Source of the DNA: Desertivirga brevis
GTDB lineage: Bacteria > Bacteroidota > Bacteroidia > Sphingobacteriales > Sphingobacteriaceae
DNA: 64,000 nt
Direction of reading: 5' to 3'
NCBI RefSeq assembly: GCF_017355835.1
Contig: NZ_JAFEWF010000004.1
Coordinates: forward strand, 1-64,000
The notes under the pieces: model-generated
The model's database searches: none
What the model was told of the DNA's origin: nothing
Seen by the model: only the letters and a program-made list of their open reading frames with translations
Shown here: piece after piece, positions 16,801-25,413 of the stretch
How positions within the stretch are numbered: the stretch's first letter is position 1
Layout of the letters: each line of letters begins with the position of its first letter
Position numbers and translations under genes: made by a program

Positions 16801-18012
16801 AAAAGTTTTTGGATCTAGGCTATAGAGTCCGTTTTCTACAACTCCCATCCAGATTATTCCCTGTTTATCTCTGGAAATTGATTCGACTCCAGGAAATGAA
16901 GCTTGAGGGAACTTGTTAAACAAAGGAAACTTGAGTAGGGCAGGGCTATAAAAGTTTACTCCACCTGCCCATGTTCCGATCCAGATATTGCCCTGGTTGT
17001 CTTTGAAAAGAGAGTGTAAAGAATCATGATTTAAACTTTGAGGATCTGTTTTATCTGGCTGGTAGGTAGTAAACTCATATGTCCTCGTATCAAAAATGCA
17101 CAATCCGCCATTTTCAGTACCCACCCAAAGAACACCTGATGAGCTCTCAACAATACTTCTTACATCGTTGTGGGGAAGACTATTAGTTGTGGTAGGTTGT
17201 AGGGCGAATTTAGGATCAGCTTTAAATGTTTTCATTGATCCATCCGTCCTGTTAAATAAAGCAAGTCCTCCTTCACTCATTCCAACCCATATTCTGCCCT
17301 GGGAATCTTCAAATAACTCATGAATTACCGGGCTTTGGATACTTCTTGGATTTCCTGGCCTTGCTTTGAAGTACTTAGTCTTCCTGGTCTTTAACTCGAT
17401 TTGGTATAAACCATTCTCTGCACCCACCCACAAAAAACCTTGCTTATCTAGCAAGAGCTTATTCACCTCACCGATATCAATTTTTTCTGGAGACCTGTAA
17501 TTAGTCCATCTACTAAATCTTCTGTTCTTTGTGTCGAAAGAATATAGACCTTTATTGGTGCCCAAAAGCAAGTTTCCATTTTGCTCCTCTACAATATCCC
17601 TAACCTCAGTGAGACTTTTGCCCGGACTAAAGTGCTGAAACTTCTCCGTCTTCGGCAGGAACAAGTTTAATCCATCTGCCGTGGCCACCCATAAATTGCC
17701 TTGTTTGTCGACGTAAATATCATTTATCAGGTTTTCACTGATACTTGTAGTATCTTCTAATTTATTTCTGAAAATCTTGATCTTTGTTCCATCGTACCGG
17801 TTTAAACCGTCTCGTGTCCCAAACCAGACAAAACCTCTTTTATCCTGGCAAATACTTTCGACAGTGTTATTTGATAAACCATCGTCAGTAGTAAGATGCT
17901 GAAACTTGAGTCGCGCTCTTTGTTTCTGTGCGCTCAATGGAGGCAAGTCAAAAAGCAAGGCTAGCAATAGTATAAAAAAGACCTGAAGTATATGGTTTAT
18001 TCTATATGGCAT
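13852..18012 (-). CDS. hybrid two-component system sensor/regulator (HTCS)
   Basis: This 1386-residue one-protein signalling system has a signal peptide (about 1-28), then periplasmic beta-propeller repeats (about 30-720, many copies of DxxGxLWVGT/IWIGT type), a Y_Y_Y domain (about 720-795) and one membrane span (about 806-828). A histidine kinase follows with phospho-accepting His858 in NISHEFRTP, then an HATPase domain (VLEKILLNLINNSFKYT, DTGIGIS), a receiver domain with Asp1184 in IISDVMMPD and an AraC-type DNA-binding domain (about 1285-1386). Such proteins sense an oligosaccharide in the periplasm and switch on the adjacent polysaccharide locus. It is divergent from a SusC gene 227 nt away, so it most likely controls the galactan locus at 18240-27966. 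Ligand unknown; galactan oligosaccharide is inferred from the GH53. Confidence 0.95.
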   Translation of the reverse strand: MPYRINHILQVFFILLLALLFDLPPLSAQKQRARLKFQHLTTDDGLSNNTVESICQDKRGFVWFGTRDGLNRYDGTKIKIFRNKLEDTTSISENLINDIYVDKQGNLWVATADGLNLFLPKTEKFQHFSPGKSLTEVRDIVEEQNGNLLLGTNKGLYSFDTKNRRFSRWTNYRSPEKIDIGEVNKLLLDKQGFLWVGAENGLYQIELKTRKTKYFKARPGNPRSIQSPVIHELFEDSQGRIWVGMSEGGLALFNRTDGSMKTFKADPKFALQPTTTNSLPHNDVRSIVESSSGVLWVGTENGGLCIFDTRTYEFTTYQPDKTDPQSLNHDSLHSLFKDNQGNIWIGTWAGGVNFYSPALLKFPLFNKFPQASFPGVESISRDKQGIIWMGVVENGLYSLDPKTFNFVYYPNPNISRFEVGIYFIKEFNKDTLVLAVRRGGMAFFDKRTEKFTHYLPQNGKKNSIGGHELNTVLVDRHKNVWCGGWNMGISRFNYKTKDFSNYRHRPADSKSLNNDLVYTIFEDRQGRIWIGTDGGGLEQYNPRTNSFNHHIHKKGDLKSISHNTVISIFEDKKGRFWVGTSNGLNLMDRRKGTFSVYTQKDGLPNDVIKSIIEDTYGNLWLGTNKGLSCFNPEKEEFRNFSVKDGLQGSEFLMNACSIDLNGNLYFSGYKGLNIFHPAKINFNRQIPPVILTDFQLANKPVAIGAETSPLQEHISETKELRLTYDQSVFSFEFAALNYISPDKNQYAYKMEGFDDDWNYVGSKHTATYTNLDPGSYTFRVIASNNDGVWNTKGAYLRVVIKPPFWETWWFRLLIIALLLTAAYKYLSFRRLQELKELEEKKREEMQQVQLQFFTNISHEFRTPLSLIIGPLEKLLQPDPTGGFKQYYKVMYKNANRLMGLINELMDFRKIESGALRLKASLGNLDAFIAEIAEDFENTAAERNITYTIQTSINRDILFDRQVLEKILLNLINNSFKYTADGGSIEIRTFDQMPTFNPKYHNTHILKNNVQAREYIYISVVDTGIGISRDSIQHLFQRYYRIADAHLGSGVGLAFVKSLTFLHKGEIFVSSERHQGTEIIVAIPSSATDYKADEKKTIQNDEPEVKLESLQFKEDNYLVEAIRLPGEPIKQEDQTKHLLLVDDNEELRNFLKDSLIDLYQISEAKNGREGLLKAKEVSPDLIISDVMMPDMDGIKFCKLVKNEMEISHIPFMMLTAKNTLQSEIEGVESGADYYFTKPISIQLLKLTLKNLFSQRQKLKEHYTQDRHAEVRELVHTSKDKEFLDKLLLIIESQLINPDLDIEFLCKEIGMSRTKLYQKIKSITGQSIGEFVRTIRLRKAIEIMTHEDVPLSDVIFRVGIQTQSYFTKAFKKEFGKTPSQFLNDIKRQ

Positions 18013-18239
18013 TAATGATGGACAGTAAAAGAGAATGAGAGCAATTTATAAAAAAATGCAGCGTCGACAGGGAATGATGGTGAAAAAAACGCTTAGTAGG
18101 ATCTGAAATGTACTTAAAGACTAAAGTTTTGAACGATTGAACAAATCAAAAAGCATCTTAAAGTAGTCCTTTGTATAGCGTCGCCGATTTGAAAAGCGAC
18201 GGGTACTAACCATAAGAAAACTAATTAAAAATCTTATTT
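18013..18239. promoter_or_regulatory. divergent control region between HTCS and SusC
   Basis: This 227-bp gap must hold both promoters and the HTCS binding site. CGTCGC (18179-18184) pairs with GCGACG (18196-18201), a small hairpin in the SusC 5' leader. No clear TAnnTTTG box with proper spacing was found for SusC, as is common for activator-dependent promoters. Confidence 0.4.
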
Positions 18240-21239
18240 ATGCACAGCACTACAAGTTACTTTAGAAGCTATTGGCTTCTTTTGATACTTATCCTAAATG
18301 CCGTTTCTTTTCGCTCTATTGCCCAGGGAACAGTTACTATTACTGGTATTGTAACCTCTGCCGGTGATAATGGAACTTTACCCGGAGTTTCAGTAAAAGT
18401 TAAAGGGGCAAGTACTGGAGCAACCACCAATGAGAAAGGAGTATTCTCTTTACGCGTGCCTAATCTTCAGGCTACACTTGTTTTTAGTTACATTGGGTTT
18501 AAGCAAAAAGAGGTAAGCCTTGGAGGTAGAAGCTCTGTTAACGTTGCCCTGGAAGAAGAATCCAAATCTCTTAATGAAGTAGTAATTGTAGGATACGGAA
18601 CTACCCGCAAAAAAGACTTAACGGGGTCGGTGGCTGTAGTAGGGGCAAGGGATTTTCAAAAAGGAAACATGACATCCCCTGAGCAATTGATTGCAGGAAA
18701 AGTTCCAGGTGTTGCAATTACATCCAATAGCGGTCAGCCGGGTGCTGGAAGTACTATCCGGATCCGCGGGGGATCTTCCCTTAATGCCAGCAATGATCCC
18801 TTGATTGTTATTGATGGCGTTCCAGTAGAAAGTTCTTCGGTTTCGGGCGCATCAAATCCCCTGAGCTTCATAAATCCAAATGACATTGAGTCGTTTACCG
18901 TGCTAAAGGATGCTTCAGCTTCTGCTATATATGGAGCAAGGGCTTCAAATGGGGTTATCATCATCACCACTAAAAAAGGTTCTAGTGATAAGTTAAGGCT
19001 GACCTTTAATAGCGTGAACTCGGTGTCAAATGTTTTCAGATACATTAATGTTCTATCTGGCGATCAAGTCAGAGAGATTGTAAATGCCAGCGATAAAACG
19101 GCCTTGAAGGCGAGACTGGGAACAGAAAATACAGACTGGCAGAAGGAGATTTATCAGACTGCTTTTGGTTCTGATAATACCCTGGGTTTCTCAGGAGGTG
19201 TTAAAAATCTTCCCTACCGTTTATCTATCGGCTACCAAAACCAAAGTGGGGTATTAAAGACCGACAACCTTCAGAAAACTACTTTGGCCCTGAACCTGAA
19301 CCCTTCATTTTTTGATAAGCATCTTACTGTGAATGTAAGTCTTAAAGGAAGTGCTCAGAGAGCCCGTTTTGCCAATACTGCTGCTATTGGGGGAGCCGTA
19401 AGCTTTGACCCGACACAACCAGTTACAACTAATAGCCCCCGTTTCGGTGGCTACTTTGAACATTTGGATCCCACACAACAAACCGGCTTGTATAATTTGC
19501 AAGGACGCAACCCTGTAGGGCTTCTTTACCAAAGAGAAGATATAGGTAAACCACTTAGAAGTATAGGTAATATCCAGCTGGATTATAAGTTTCATTTCCT
19601 TCCTGAACTTCGTCTGAATGTAAATGCAGGTTATGACCTAGCCAAAGGCAAGGGAACAGTATTCGTAACGGATAGTGCCGCCGCTGAATACGTTCTTAAT
19701 GGAGCGGGTGGTTTGAATAACAGGTACCAGCAAAATAGGACGAACACTGTCCTGGAAGCGTATTTGAACTATGCTAAAGATATAAGATCTATCAAAAGCA
19801 GGGTTGACGTAACAGCAGGTTATTCTTATAATGACTTCAAGACCAAGGTGTTTAATTTTGCGAATTATAATGCTAGAGGAGAAAAGTACGCTAACTCTGA
19901 TCCTGCATTCCCTTACGATATTCCTCAATACCGATTGATCTCAGTTTTCGGTCGTGCTAATTATACTTTTAATGATAAGTATTTACTGACAGTAACTGTT
20001 CGTCGTGACGGCTCTTCCAGGTTTGGGGAGAATAATAAATATGGTGTTTTCCCTTCTGTGGCGGCTGCCTGGACTATGAAGAATGAACCATTCCTGAAAA
20101 ATGTAGATGCTATTTCTACACTTAAACTGCGCTTCGGGTATGGAGTTACCGGACAGCAAGAGGGTATAGCTAATTATGGGTACATGGCTGCTTATAGTCT
20201 TAGTCAGAATACCACTACCTACCAATTTGGAAATACCTATTACCAAATGTACAGACCTGGTGGCTATGTAGCGAATATTAAATGGGAAGAGACAGCAACC
20301 AGCAACGTAGCAGTCGACTATGGATTCCTGAACAACCGCATAAACGGTAGTATCGAATATTATTATAAAAAGACTAAGGACCTGTTAGCTGCGGCACCGC
20401 AGGCAGCTGGAACTAATTTTTCTGCTGTTGCCACTCAAAATATCGGTAACATGGAAAATCGCGGTGTGGAGTTTAGTATTAGCGCTCAGCCCATTAGAAG
20501 CAAGAATTTAACCTGGGATGCATCTTTCAACGTTACTTATAATAAAAATAAGATAACTAATCTTACACTTGTCCCAAATGATCCTAACTATTTTGGAGCA
20601 CCTGTTGGAGGTATAACCAGTGGGGTAGGAGGACAGACATCTCAGCTTAACCCGGTGGGTGGCACAAGGAATACTTTCTACTTATTCCGGCAACTATACG
20701 ATGCTTTAGGAAAACCACTGGATGGGGTTTTCGAAGATTTAAATGGCGATGGTGTAATTAGTCTCGATGACAGGTACTTAAGTAAGATTGCGGTGCCTGA
20801 ATATTTCCTCGGTTATACTAATAATATAAGCTATAAAAAATGGAGTACAGGATTTGTACTAAGAGCCAATCTTGGAAATTACTTATACAACAACAACTAT
20901 AGTGCTACGGGTACTTTCAATCAAATAACTGGATCTGCAGTAGTTTATAATGCTTCAGCTAACTATCTGGCAACAGGTTTCAGAGGAAGTGATTTCCAGG
21001 TACTAAGTGATTATTACCTTCAAAACGCGTCCTTCCTGAAAATGGATAACTTCAATATATCTTATAACGCTGGAAAGATATTTCCAAATGGAGGTAATCT
21101 TCAGTTAAGCGGAATTATCCAGAATGTATTTACGATAACCAAATACAAGGGACTTGATCCGGAAGTAAATGGAGGAGTAGATAATAGTCTTTATCCACGT
21201 CCACGCACCTTTTCAATCGGACTGAACCTAACTTATTAA
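18240..21239 (+). CDS. SusC-like TonB-linked outer-membrane receptor, galactan locus
   Basis: This 999-residue SusC homologue has a signal peptide (about 1-28), a carboxypeptidase-regulatory-like domain (about 32-110, ITGIVTSAGDNGTLPGVSVKV), the signature LNEVVIVGYGTTRKKDLTGS, a plug with GARASNGVIIITTKKG (about 230-245) and a barrel ending SIGLNLTY. It imports glycan fragments, with energy from TonB, together with the SusD protein encoded 32 nt downstream. The locus also carries a GH53 endo-galactanase, so beta-1,4-galactan oligosaccharides from pectin side chains are the likely cargo. Confidence 0.93.
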   Translation: MHSTTSYFRSYWLLLILILNAVSFRSIAQGTVTITGIVTSAGDNGTLPGVSVKVKGASTGATTNEKGVFSLRVPNLQATLVFSYIGFKQKEVSLGGRSSVNVALEEESKSLNEVVIVGYGTTRKKDLTGSVAVVGARDFQKGNMTSPEQLIAGKVPGVAITSNSGQPGAGSTIRIRGGSSLNASNDPLIVIDGVPVESSSVSGASNPLSFINPNDIESFTVLKDASASAIYGARASNGVIIITTKKGSSDKLRLTFNSVNSVSNVFRYINVLSGDQVREIVNASDKTALKARLGTENTDWQKEIYQTAFGSDNTLGFSGGVKNLPYRLSIGYQNQSGVLKTDNLQKTTLALNLNPSFFDKHLTVNVSLKGSAQRARFANTAAIGGAVSFDPTQPVTTNSPRFGGYFEHLDPTQQTGLYNLQGRNPVGLLYQREDIGKPLRSIGNIQLDYKFHFLPELRLNVNAGYDLAKGKGTVFVTDSAAAEYVLNGAGGLNNRYQQNRTNTVLEAYLNYAKDIRSIKSRVDVTAGYSYNDFKTKVFNFANYNARGEKYANSDPAFPYDIPQYRLISVFGRANYTFNDKYLLTVTVRRDGSSRFGENNKYGVFPSVAAAWTMKNEPFLKNVDAISTLKLRFGYGVTGQQEGIANYGYMAAYSLSQNTTTYQFGNTYYQMYRPGGYVANIKWEETATSNVAVDYGFLNNRINGSIEYYYKKTKDLLAAAPQAAGTNFSAVATQNIGNMENRGVEFSISAQPIRSKNLTWDASFNVTYNKNKITNLTLVPNDPNYFGAPVGGITSGVGGQTSQLNPVGGTRNTFYLFRQLYDALGKPLDGVFEDLNGDGVISLDDRYLSKIAVPEYFLGYTNNISYKKWSTGFVLRANLGNYLYNNNYSATGTFNQITGSAVVYNASANYLATGFRGSDFQVLSDYYLQNASFLKMDNFNISYNAGKIFPNGGNLQLSGIIQNVFTITKYKGLDPEVNGGVDNSLYPRPRTFSIGLNLTY

Positions 21240-21271
21240 GCAACTGATAAGAAAAATTAAAAGGAAATTAC

Positions 21272-22885
21272 ATGAACCGCTATAAAAATATTTTCACTAT
21301 TGCCTTAGTGTCATTGGCGATGGCTTCCTGCTCCAAGTTAGATCTAACACCAACTAACGATCTGGTAGCAGAGGATGTTTATGCAACACCCCAGGGATAT
21401 AAACAAGCATTAGCAAAAGTGTATGGAGCTTTTGCATTAACAGGTAACGCTACTACAGGTAGTCAGGATATTCCGGCAAGTATTATCCGGGATGAAGGGA
21501 ATTCTGATTTCCTTCGCTTATATTGGAACTTACAGGAGCTAACTACTGACGAGGCTGCCTGGTCATGGCCTGGAGACGCCGGGGTTCAAGGACTGCATGA
21601 AATGAGATGGTCGTCTATCAATGCTATCGCAAATGGCTTATACTATCGATCATTCTTCCAGATCACGCTTGCAAATGATTTCATTAGACAAGCGTCTGAC
21701 GCAAATATTTCCCAAAGAGGGATTAGCGGAGCGGAGGCTGATGAATTAAAGAATTTCAGGGCTGAAGCAAGATTTTTAAGGGCTTATCAGTACTGGATAT
21801 TGATGGATCTTTACGCTAATCCTCCTTTTGTAACAGAGACTGATGAGGTAGGTTCAGGAAAGCTTCCACAACAAATTCAGAGAAAGGACTTGTTCGCTTA
21901 TATAGAGTCTGAATTAAAAGATCTTGAGAATTTACTTCCGGCCCCCAGAACCAACGAATACGGAAGGGCAGACAGGGCAGCTGCATGGGCGCTGTTGGCC
22001 CGCCTATACTTAAATGCTGAAGTATATACAGGAACAGGCCGTTATACAGATGCTATTACTTACGCAAAAAAGATCATTGATGCTGGCTATACGCTACATC
22101 CCAAATACAGGGAATTAACGATCGCCGATAATCATCTCAATACGGATGAAAATATCTTCACCATCACGTACGATGGTACCTATACCCAGAATTACGGAGG
22201 TACAACATATCTGATGCATGGTCCCGCTAATGTTCCTGCTGATGTTACAGGTTCAAGTGGAGACTGGGGTGGTCTGCGTTTTACAGAAAACTTTGTAAAT
22301 CTTTTCGCGGATAAAACAGGGAATACAGATAAAAGAGCTCAGTTCTATACAGGAACTGCAAGCAGACCGCAAACCCTGGAAATGACTGAGATCTATTTGA
22401 GCACTGCTGGTTATTCAAGTACCAAGTACAGAAATTATACAAGGACCGGTGCTCCCGCCCCACATATTGATCCTAAAAAGGATTTTGCTGATATTGATTT
22501 CCCTGTGTTCCGTCTTGGTGAAATTTACCTGATCTATGCAGAAGCGGTTTTACGTGGCGGAAATGGAGGAAGTACTGGTACAGCATTATCTTACATTAAT
22601 GCTTTAAGAACAAGAGCCTATGAGGGTAGTACTGCGGGAAATATTGGTGCCTCTCAATTGACGCTTGACTTCATCCTTGACGAGAGAGGCCGGGAGCTTT
22701 ACTACGAGGCCCACAGAAGAACTGACCTGGTACGATTCAACAGGTTTACTACTAGTGCTTACTTATGGGCCTGGAAAGGTGGGGTAAGAAATGGAGCTGC
22801 GGTTTCTGATAAATACAACATTTTCCCGCTGCCTCCAACCGACTTGTCTTCCAACCCAAATCTTAAACAGAATAAAGACTACTAA
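21272..22885 (+). CDS. SusD-like glycan-binding lipoprotein, galactan locus
   Basis: This 537-residue lipoprotein has lipobox LAMASC at the end of its signal. The N-terminal helical repeats carry FRAEARFLRAYQYWILMDLYANPPFV, a typical SusD motif, and YGRADRAAAWALLARLYLNAEVY. The C-terminus has LDFILDERGRELYYEAHRRTDLVRF and YNIFPLPPTDLSSNPNLKQN. It partners with the SusC before it (32 nt gap) and lies 18 nt from the SusE-like gene behind it, so the three are one transcript. Confidence 0.93.
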   Translation: MNRYKNIFTIALVSLAMASCSKLDLTPTNDLVAEDVYATPQGYKQALAKVYGAFALTGNATTGSQDIPASIIRDEGNSDFLRLYWNLQELTTDEAAWSWPGDAGVQGLHEMRWSSINAIANGLYYRSFFQITLANDFIRQASDANISQRGISGAEADELKNFRAEARFLRAYQYWILMDLYANPPFVTETDEVGSGKLPQQIQRKDLFAYIESELKDLENLLPAPRTNEYGRADRAAAWALLARLYLNAEVYTGTGRYTDAITYAKKIIDAGYTLHPKYRELTIADNHLNTDENIFTITYDGTYTQNYGGTTYLMHGPANVPADVTGSSGDWGGLRFTENFVNLFADKTGNTDKRAQFYTGTASRPQTLEMTEIYLSTAGYSSTKYRNYTRTGAPAPHIDPKKDFADIDFPVFRLGEIYLIYAEAVLRGGNGGSTGTALSYINALRTRAYEGSTAGNIGASQLTLDFILDERGRELYYEAHRRTDLVRFNRFTTSAYLWAWKGGVRNGAAVSDKYNIFPLPPTDLSSNPNLKQNKDY

Positions 22886-22903
22886 TCAATAAGCCCTCAT
22901 AAA

Positions 22904-24046
22904 ATGAAAAAATCATTAAGCGCGGTTTTACTTATGATATTGTTTTCGTGCCTATTTATTGGATGCGAAAAGGACATAGAACAGAAAGTCCTGTTAAGTC
23001 CCACTAATGTTCCAGGCTTTACAACTAGCACTCAAAGCCTGGTACTTTCCACAACTAATGATAATTCAAAAGTTGTTACTTTCAAATTCAATAAACCTGA
23101 TTATGGAGTGAGGGTAGTGCCCTCATTTACCTTGCAATTTGATGTTCCATCAGATACAACCGGGTCGAATGCCTGGGCTAAAGCAGTAGAGGTAAAATTG
23201 AGTGGCGACAGTACTGAAAAGTCATATACAGGTAAAGAGTTTAACTCGCTACTGGTAAATCAATTAAAGCTCCCTACCGGAACGCAGAGTACATTAGTTG
23301 TTCGACTAAAATCAGACATAAATCAACCATCAGGAGATGCGAGTCCTGTTAAGCCTGTGTACTCTGTTGTTACTATGGCAGTAACACCTTACAAGGTGGA
23401 GATCATTTATCCGGCCCTAATGGTGGTTAACGGAGACGGTTGGGCTACACCAATAGAGAGAACAAATGGATTTGTGCTGACTTCAAGTGGATTTAATAAT
23501 AAATACGAAGGGTATCTTTATTTGCCCAACGCCAATGGATGGGGAGGAGATGGCTTCAAACTGAAGTCTACTGTTACAGGAAAAGTATACGGTTGGGGAT
23601 CAGCAACTACTATCGCAGAAGGAGCTACTGGTAATCTTTGGTTAAGTCCGGCACCTAATTACGTAAAGGTTAATGTTGATCTGGAAACCAACAGCTTATC
23701 TTTTACTCCGGTAAGGTTTTATATCACCGGAGATAACAATAGTTGGAGTACTACCGCCACTCCTATGACCTATGACAATGTTACTAAGAAATGGGTAGCA
23801 CGTAACGTTTCCTTAACTGCAGGCAACAAGTTCGCGTTTACGGCTAACGGCGGATGGGATATAACCTATAAGGTTAATAAAACAAATCAGCTTCAATTTG
23901 CTGGTGCACCGGTGTGGGATAATGGTCCCGACCCTAACTCCAAGGATGATGATAGTGTGAATATTACCGCACCAAGTACAGGTGTATTTACGATCACTCT
24001 TGATTTAAGTCAAGGTGATGGAAAATATACCTATTCAATAGAATAA
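22904..24046 (+). CDS. SusE/SusF-like surface glycan-binding lipoprotein
   Basis: This 380-residue lipoprotein has lipobox LFIGC. Residues about 25-155 form a SusE-type immunoglobulin-like domain (LSPTNVPGFTTSTQSLVLST, then VTFKFNKPDYGV). The rest carries two beta-sandwich, starch-binding-like repeats; the second contains VRFYITGDNNSWSTTATPMTYD. Proteins of this kind hold polymer at the cell surface for the SusC/SusD importer and the surface endo-enzyme. The order SusC-SusD-SusE-GH53 is usual for galactan loci. The ligand is inferred, not visible. Confidence 0.85.
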   Translation: MKKSLSAVLLMILFSCLFIGCEKDIEQKVLLSPTNVPGFTTSTQSLVLSTTNDNSKVVTFKFNKPDYGVRVVPSFTLQFDVPSDTTGSNAWAKAVEVKLSGDSTEKSYTGKEFNSLLVNQLKLPTGTQSTLVVRLKSDINQPSGDASPVKPVYSVVTMAVTPYKVEIIYPALMVVNGDGWATPIERTNGFVLTSSGFNNKYEGYLYLPNANGWGGDGFKLKSTVTGKVYGWGSATTIAEGATGNLWLSPAPNYVKVNVDLETNSLSFTPVRFYITGDNNSWSTTATPMTYDNVTKKWVARNVSLTAGNKFAFTANGGWDITYKVNKTNQLQFAGAPVWDNGPDPNSKDDDSVNITAPSTGVFTITLDLSQGDGKYTYSIE

Positions 24047-24160
24047 AATTTTCATCAACGAACCTTTGAAACAGAGGAAGAAAGTAGACTGAAGGTTCTT
24101 CTTGGCTCCTTTAGACAATTAGGCTTTCAAGAAAAAAAACGTTTGGTTAGTTAGCTCAGA

Positions 24161-24185
24161 GAGGCGCTTGCTGGTGCGGCGCCTC
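24161..24185 (+). other. GC-rich hairpin between SusE-like and GH53 genes
   Basis: GAGGCGC (24161-24167) pairs perfectly with GCGCCTC (24179-24185), followed by AAAAG and no T-run. It may stabilise or partly end the susCDE transcript and so set the level of the GH53 message. A weaker GAACCTT/AAGGTTC pair lies just upstream (about 24059-24099). Confidence 0.5.
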
Positions 24186-24228
24186 AAAAGAGTTTTCGGG
24201 GCCATATCAAATATTAAATCTACAGCTG

Positions 24229-25284
24229 ATGCTAAAAATTAATTTATTCAAGTCACTAACAGCGTTGCTGATCCTGGCAATCTCCACCACTGCTTGCAAG
24301 AAGGACAGCGCCTCTATTGTAGAGGAAAAAGAAGAGGTTCCTGCGAGTCCGGTGGGAGGCTTTGCCAAAGGCGCAGATGTTAGCTGGATAACCGAAATGG
24401 AGACTTCGGGAGTTAAGTTCTATAACAACAGTGGTAGCCAGCAGGATTTGCTGCAAATTCTAAAAGCTAAAGGAATGAATACAATTCGTTTGAGGGTTTG
24501 GGTTAATCCTACCGACGGATGGTGTAATAAAGCAGATGTGCTAACTAAAGCCCAGCGTGCAAAAAACATGGGATTCAGGATCTTGATTGACTTCCATTAC
24601 AGCGACTCTTGGGCAGATCCTGGGAAGCAGCCAAAACCTGCAGCCTGGGCAGGTCAGAACATTTCAGCCTTAAAAACTTCTGTTTATAATCATACTGTTG
24701 ATGTGCTTACCTCACTTAAAAATAGCAGTATCGTGCCTGAATGGGTACAGGTTGGTAATGAAACTAATAATGGCATGTTGTGGGATGAAGGAAAGGCTTC
24801 TGTAAGTATGAAGAATTTTGCAGACTTGGTAAACAGTGGCTATAGCGGCGTTAAGGCAGTTTTCCCATCAGCAAAGGTAATTGTCCATATTTCAAATGGC
24901 TACGACAATAGCTTATACCGCTGGATGTTCGATGGACTGAAAAATAACGGGGCACAGTGGGACGTGATTGGTATGTCTATGTATCCGGAAGTTGCAGACT
25001 GGCAAGTAAAAAATTTGCAGTGCTTAAGCAATATGAATGATATGATCAGCCGGTACGGTAAAGAGGTGATGATTGTAGAGGTAGGGATGCCTGCATCGGA
25101 AGGAAACATAGCCAGAGCATTTATATCAGATTTAATAACGAAAGTAAATTCACTGCCAGACAGTAAAGGACTAGGGGTACTCTACTGGGAACCGCAGGCT
25201 TATAATAGCTGGAAGGGATACAAGCTCGGGGCATTCGATGATAGCGGCAAACCTACCGCTGCCCTTGATGCATTTTTAAATTAG
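24229..25284 (+). CDS. GH53 endo-beta-1,4-galactanase, lipoprotein
   Basis: This 351-residue enzyme has lipobox STTAC, so it is probably exposed on the cell surface. The GH53 barrel begins at FAKGADVSWITEMETSG. The acid/base Glu178 lies in VQVGNETNNGMLW and the nucleophile Glu284 in VMIVEVGMP; both are present, as is the family segment TIRLRVWVNP. GH53 enzymes cut beta-1,4-galactan chains of pectin or type I arabinogalactan internally, making oligosaccharides for the adjacent SusC/SusD. This gene is the best clue to the substrate of the locus. Confidence 0.93.
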   Translation: MLKINLFKSLTALLILAISTTACKKDSASIVEEKEEVPASPVGGFAKGADVSWITEMETSGVKFYNNSGSQQDLLQILKAKGMNTIRLRVWVNPTDGWCNKADVLTKAQRAKNMGFRILIDFHYSDSWADPGKQPKPAAWAGQNISALKTSVYNHTVDVLTSLKNSSIVPEWVQVGNETNNGMLWDEGKASVSMKNFADLVNSGYSGVKAVFPSAKVIVHISNGYDNSLYRWMFDGLKNNGAQWDVIGMSMYPEVADWQVKNLQCLSNMNDMISRYGKEVMIVEVGMPASEGNIARAFISDLITKVNSLPDSKGLGVLYWEPQAYNSWKGYKLGAFDDSGKPTAALDAFLN

Positions 25285-25303
25285 GTTGATTAAATTGGTT
25301 CAG

Positions 25304-25336
25304 ATCATTGGCAGCTTGTTGCCAATGATTTATTTA
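25304..25336 (+). terminator. hairpin terminator after GH53
   Basis: ATCATTGGCA (25304-25313) pairs perfectly with TGCCAATGAT (25320-25329), followed by TTATTT. The T-run is short, so it may be only a partial terminator ahead of the next hydrolase gene. Confidence 0.7.
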
Positions 25337-25413
25337 AGCATCTTCAGCTTATCTAACACTTCAAAAAAGATGTGTGGAATCTTTAGGTGTAAAACAACAC
25401 ACTTGCTTATATA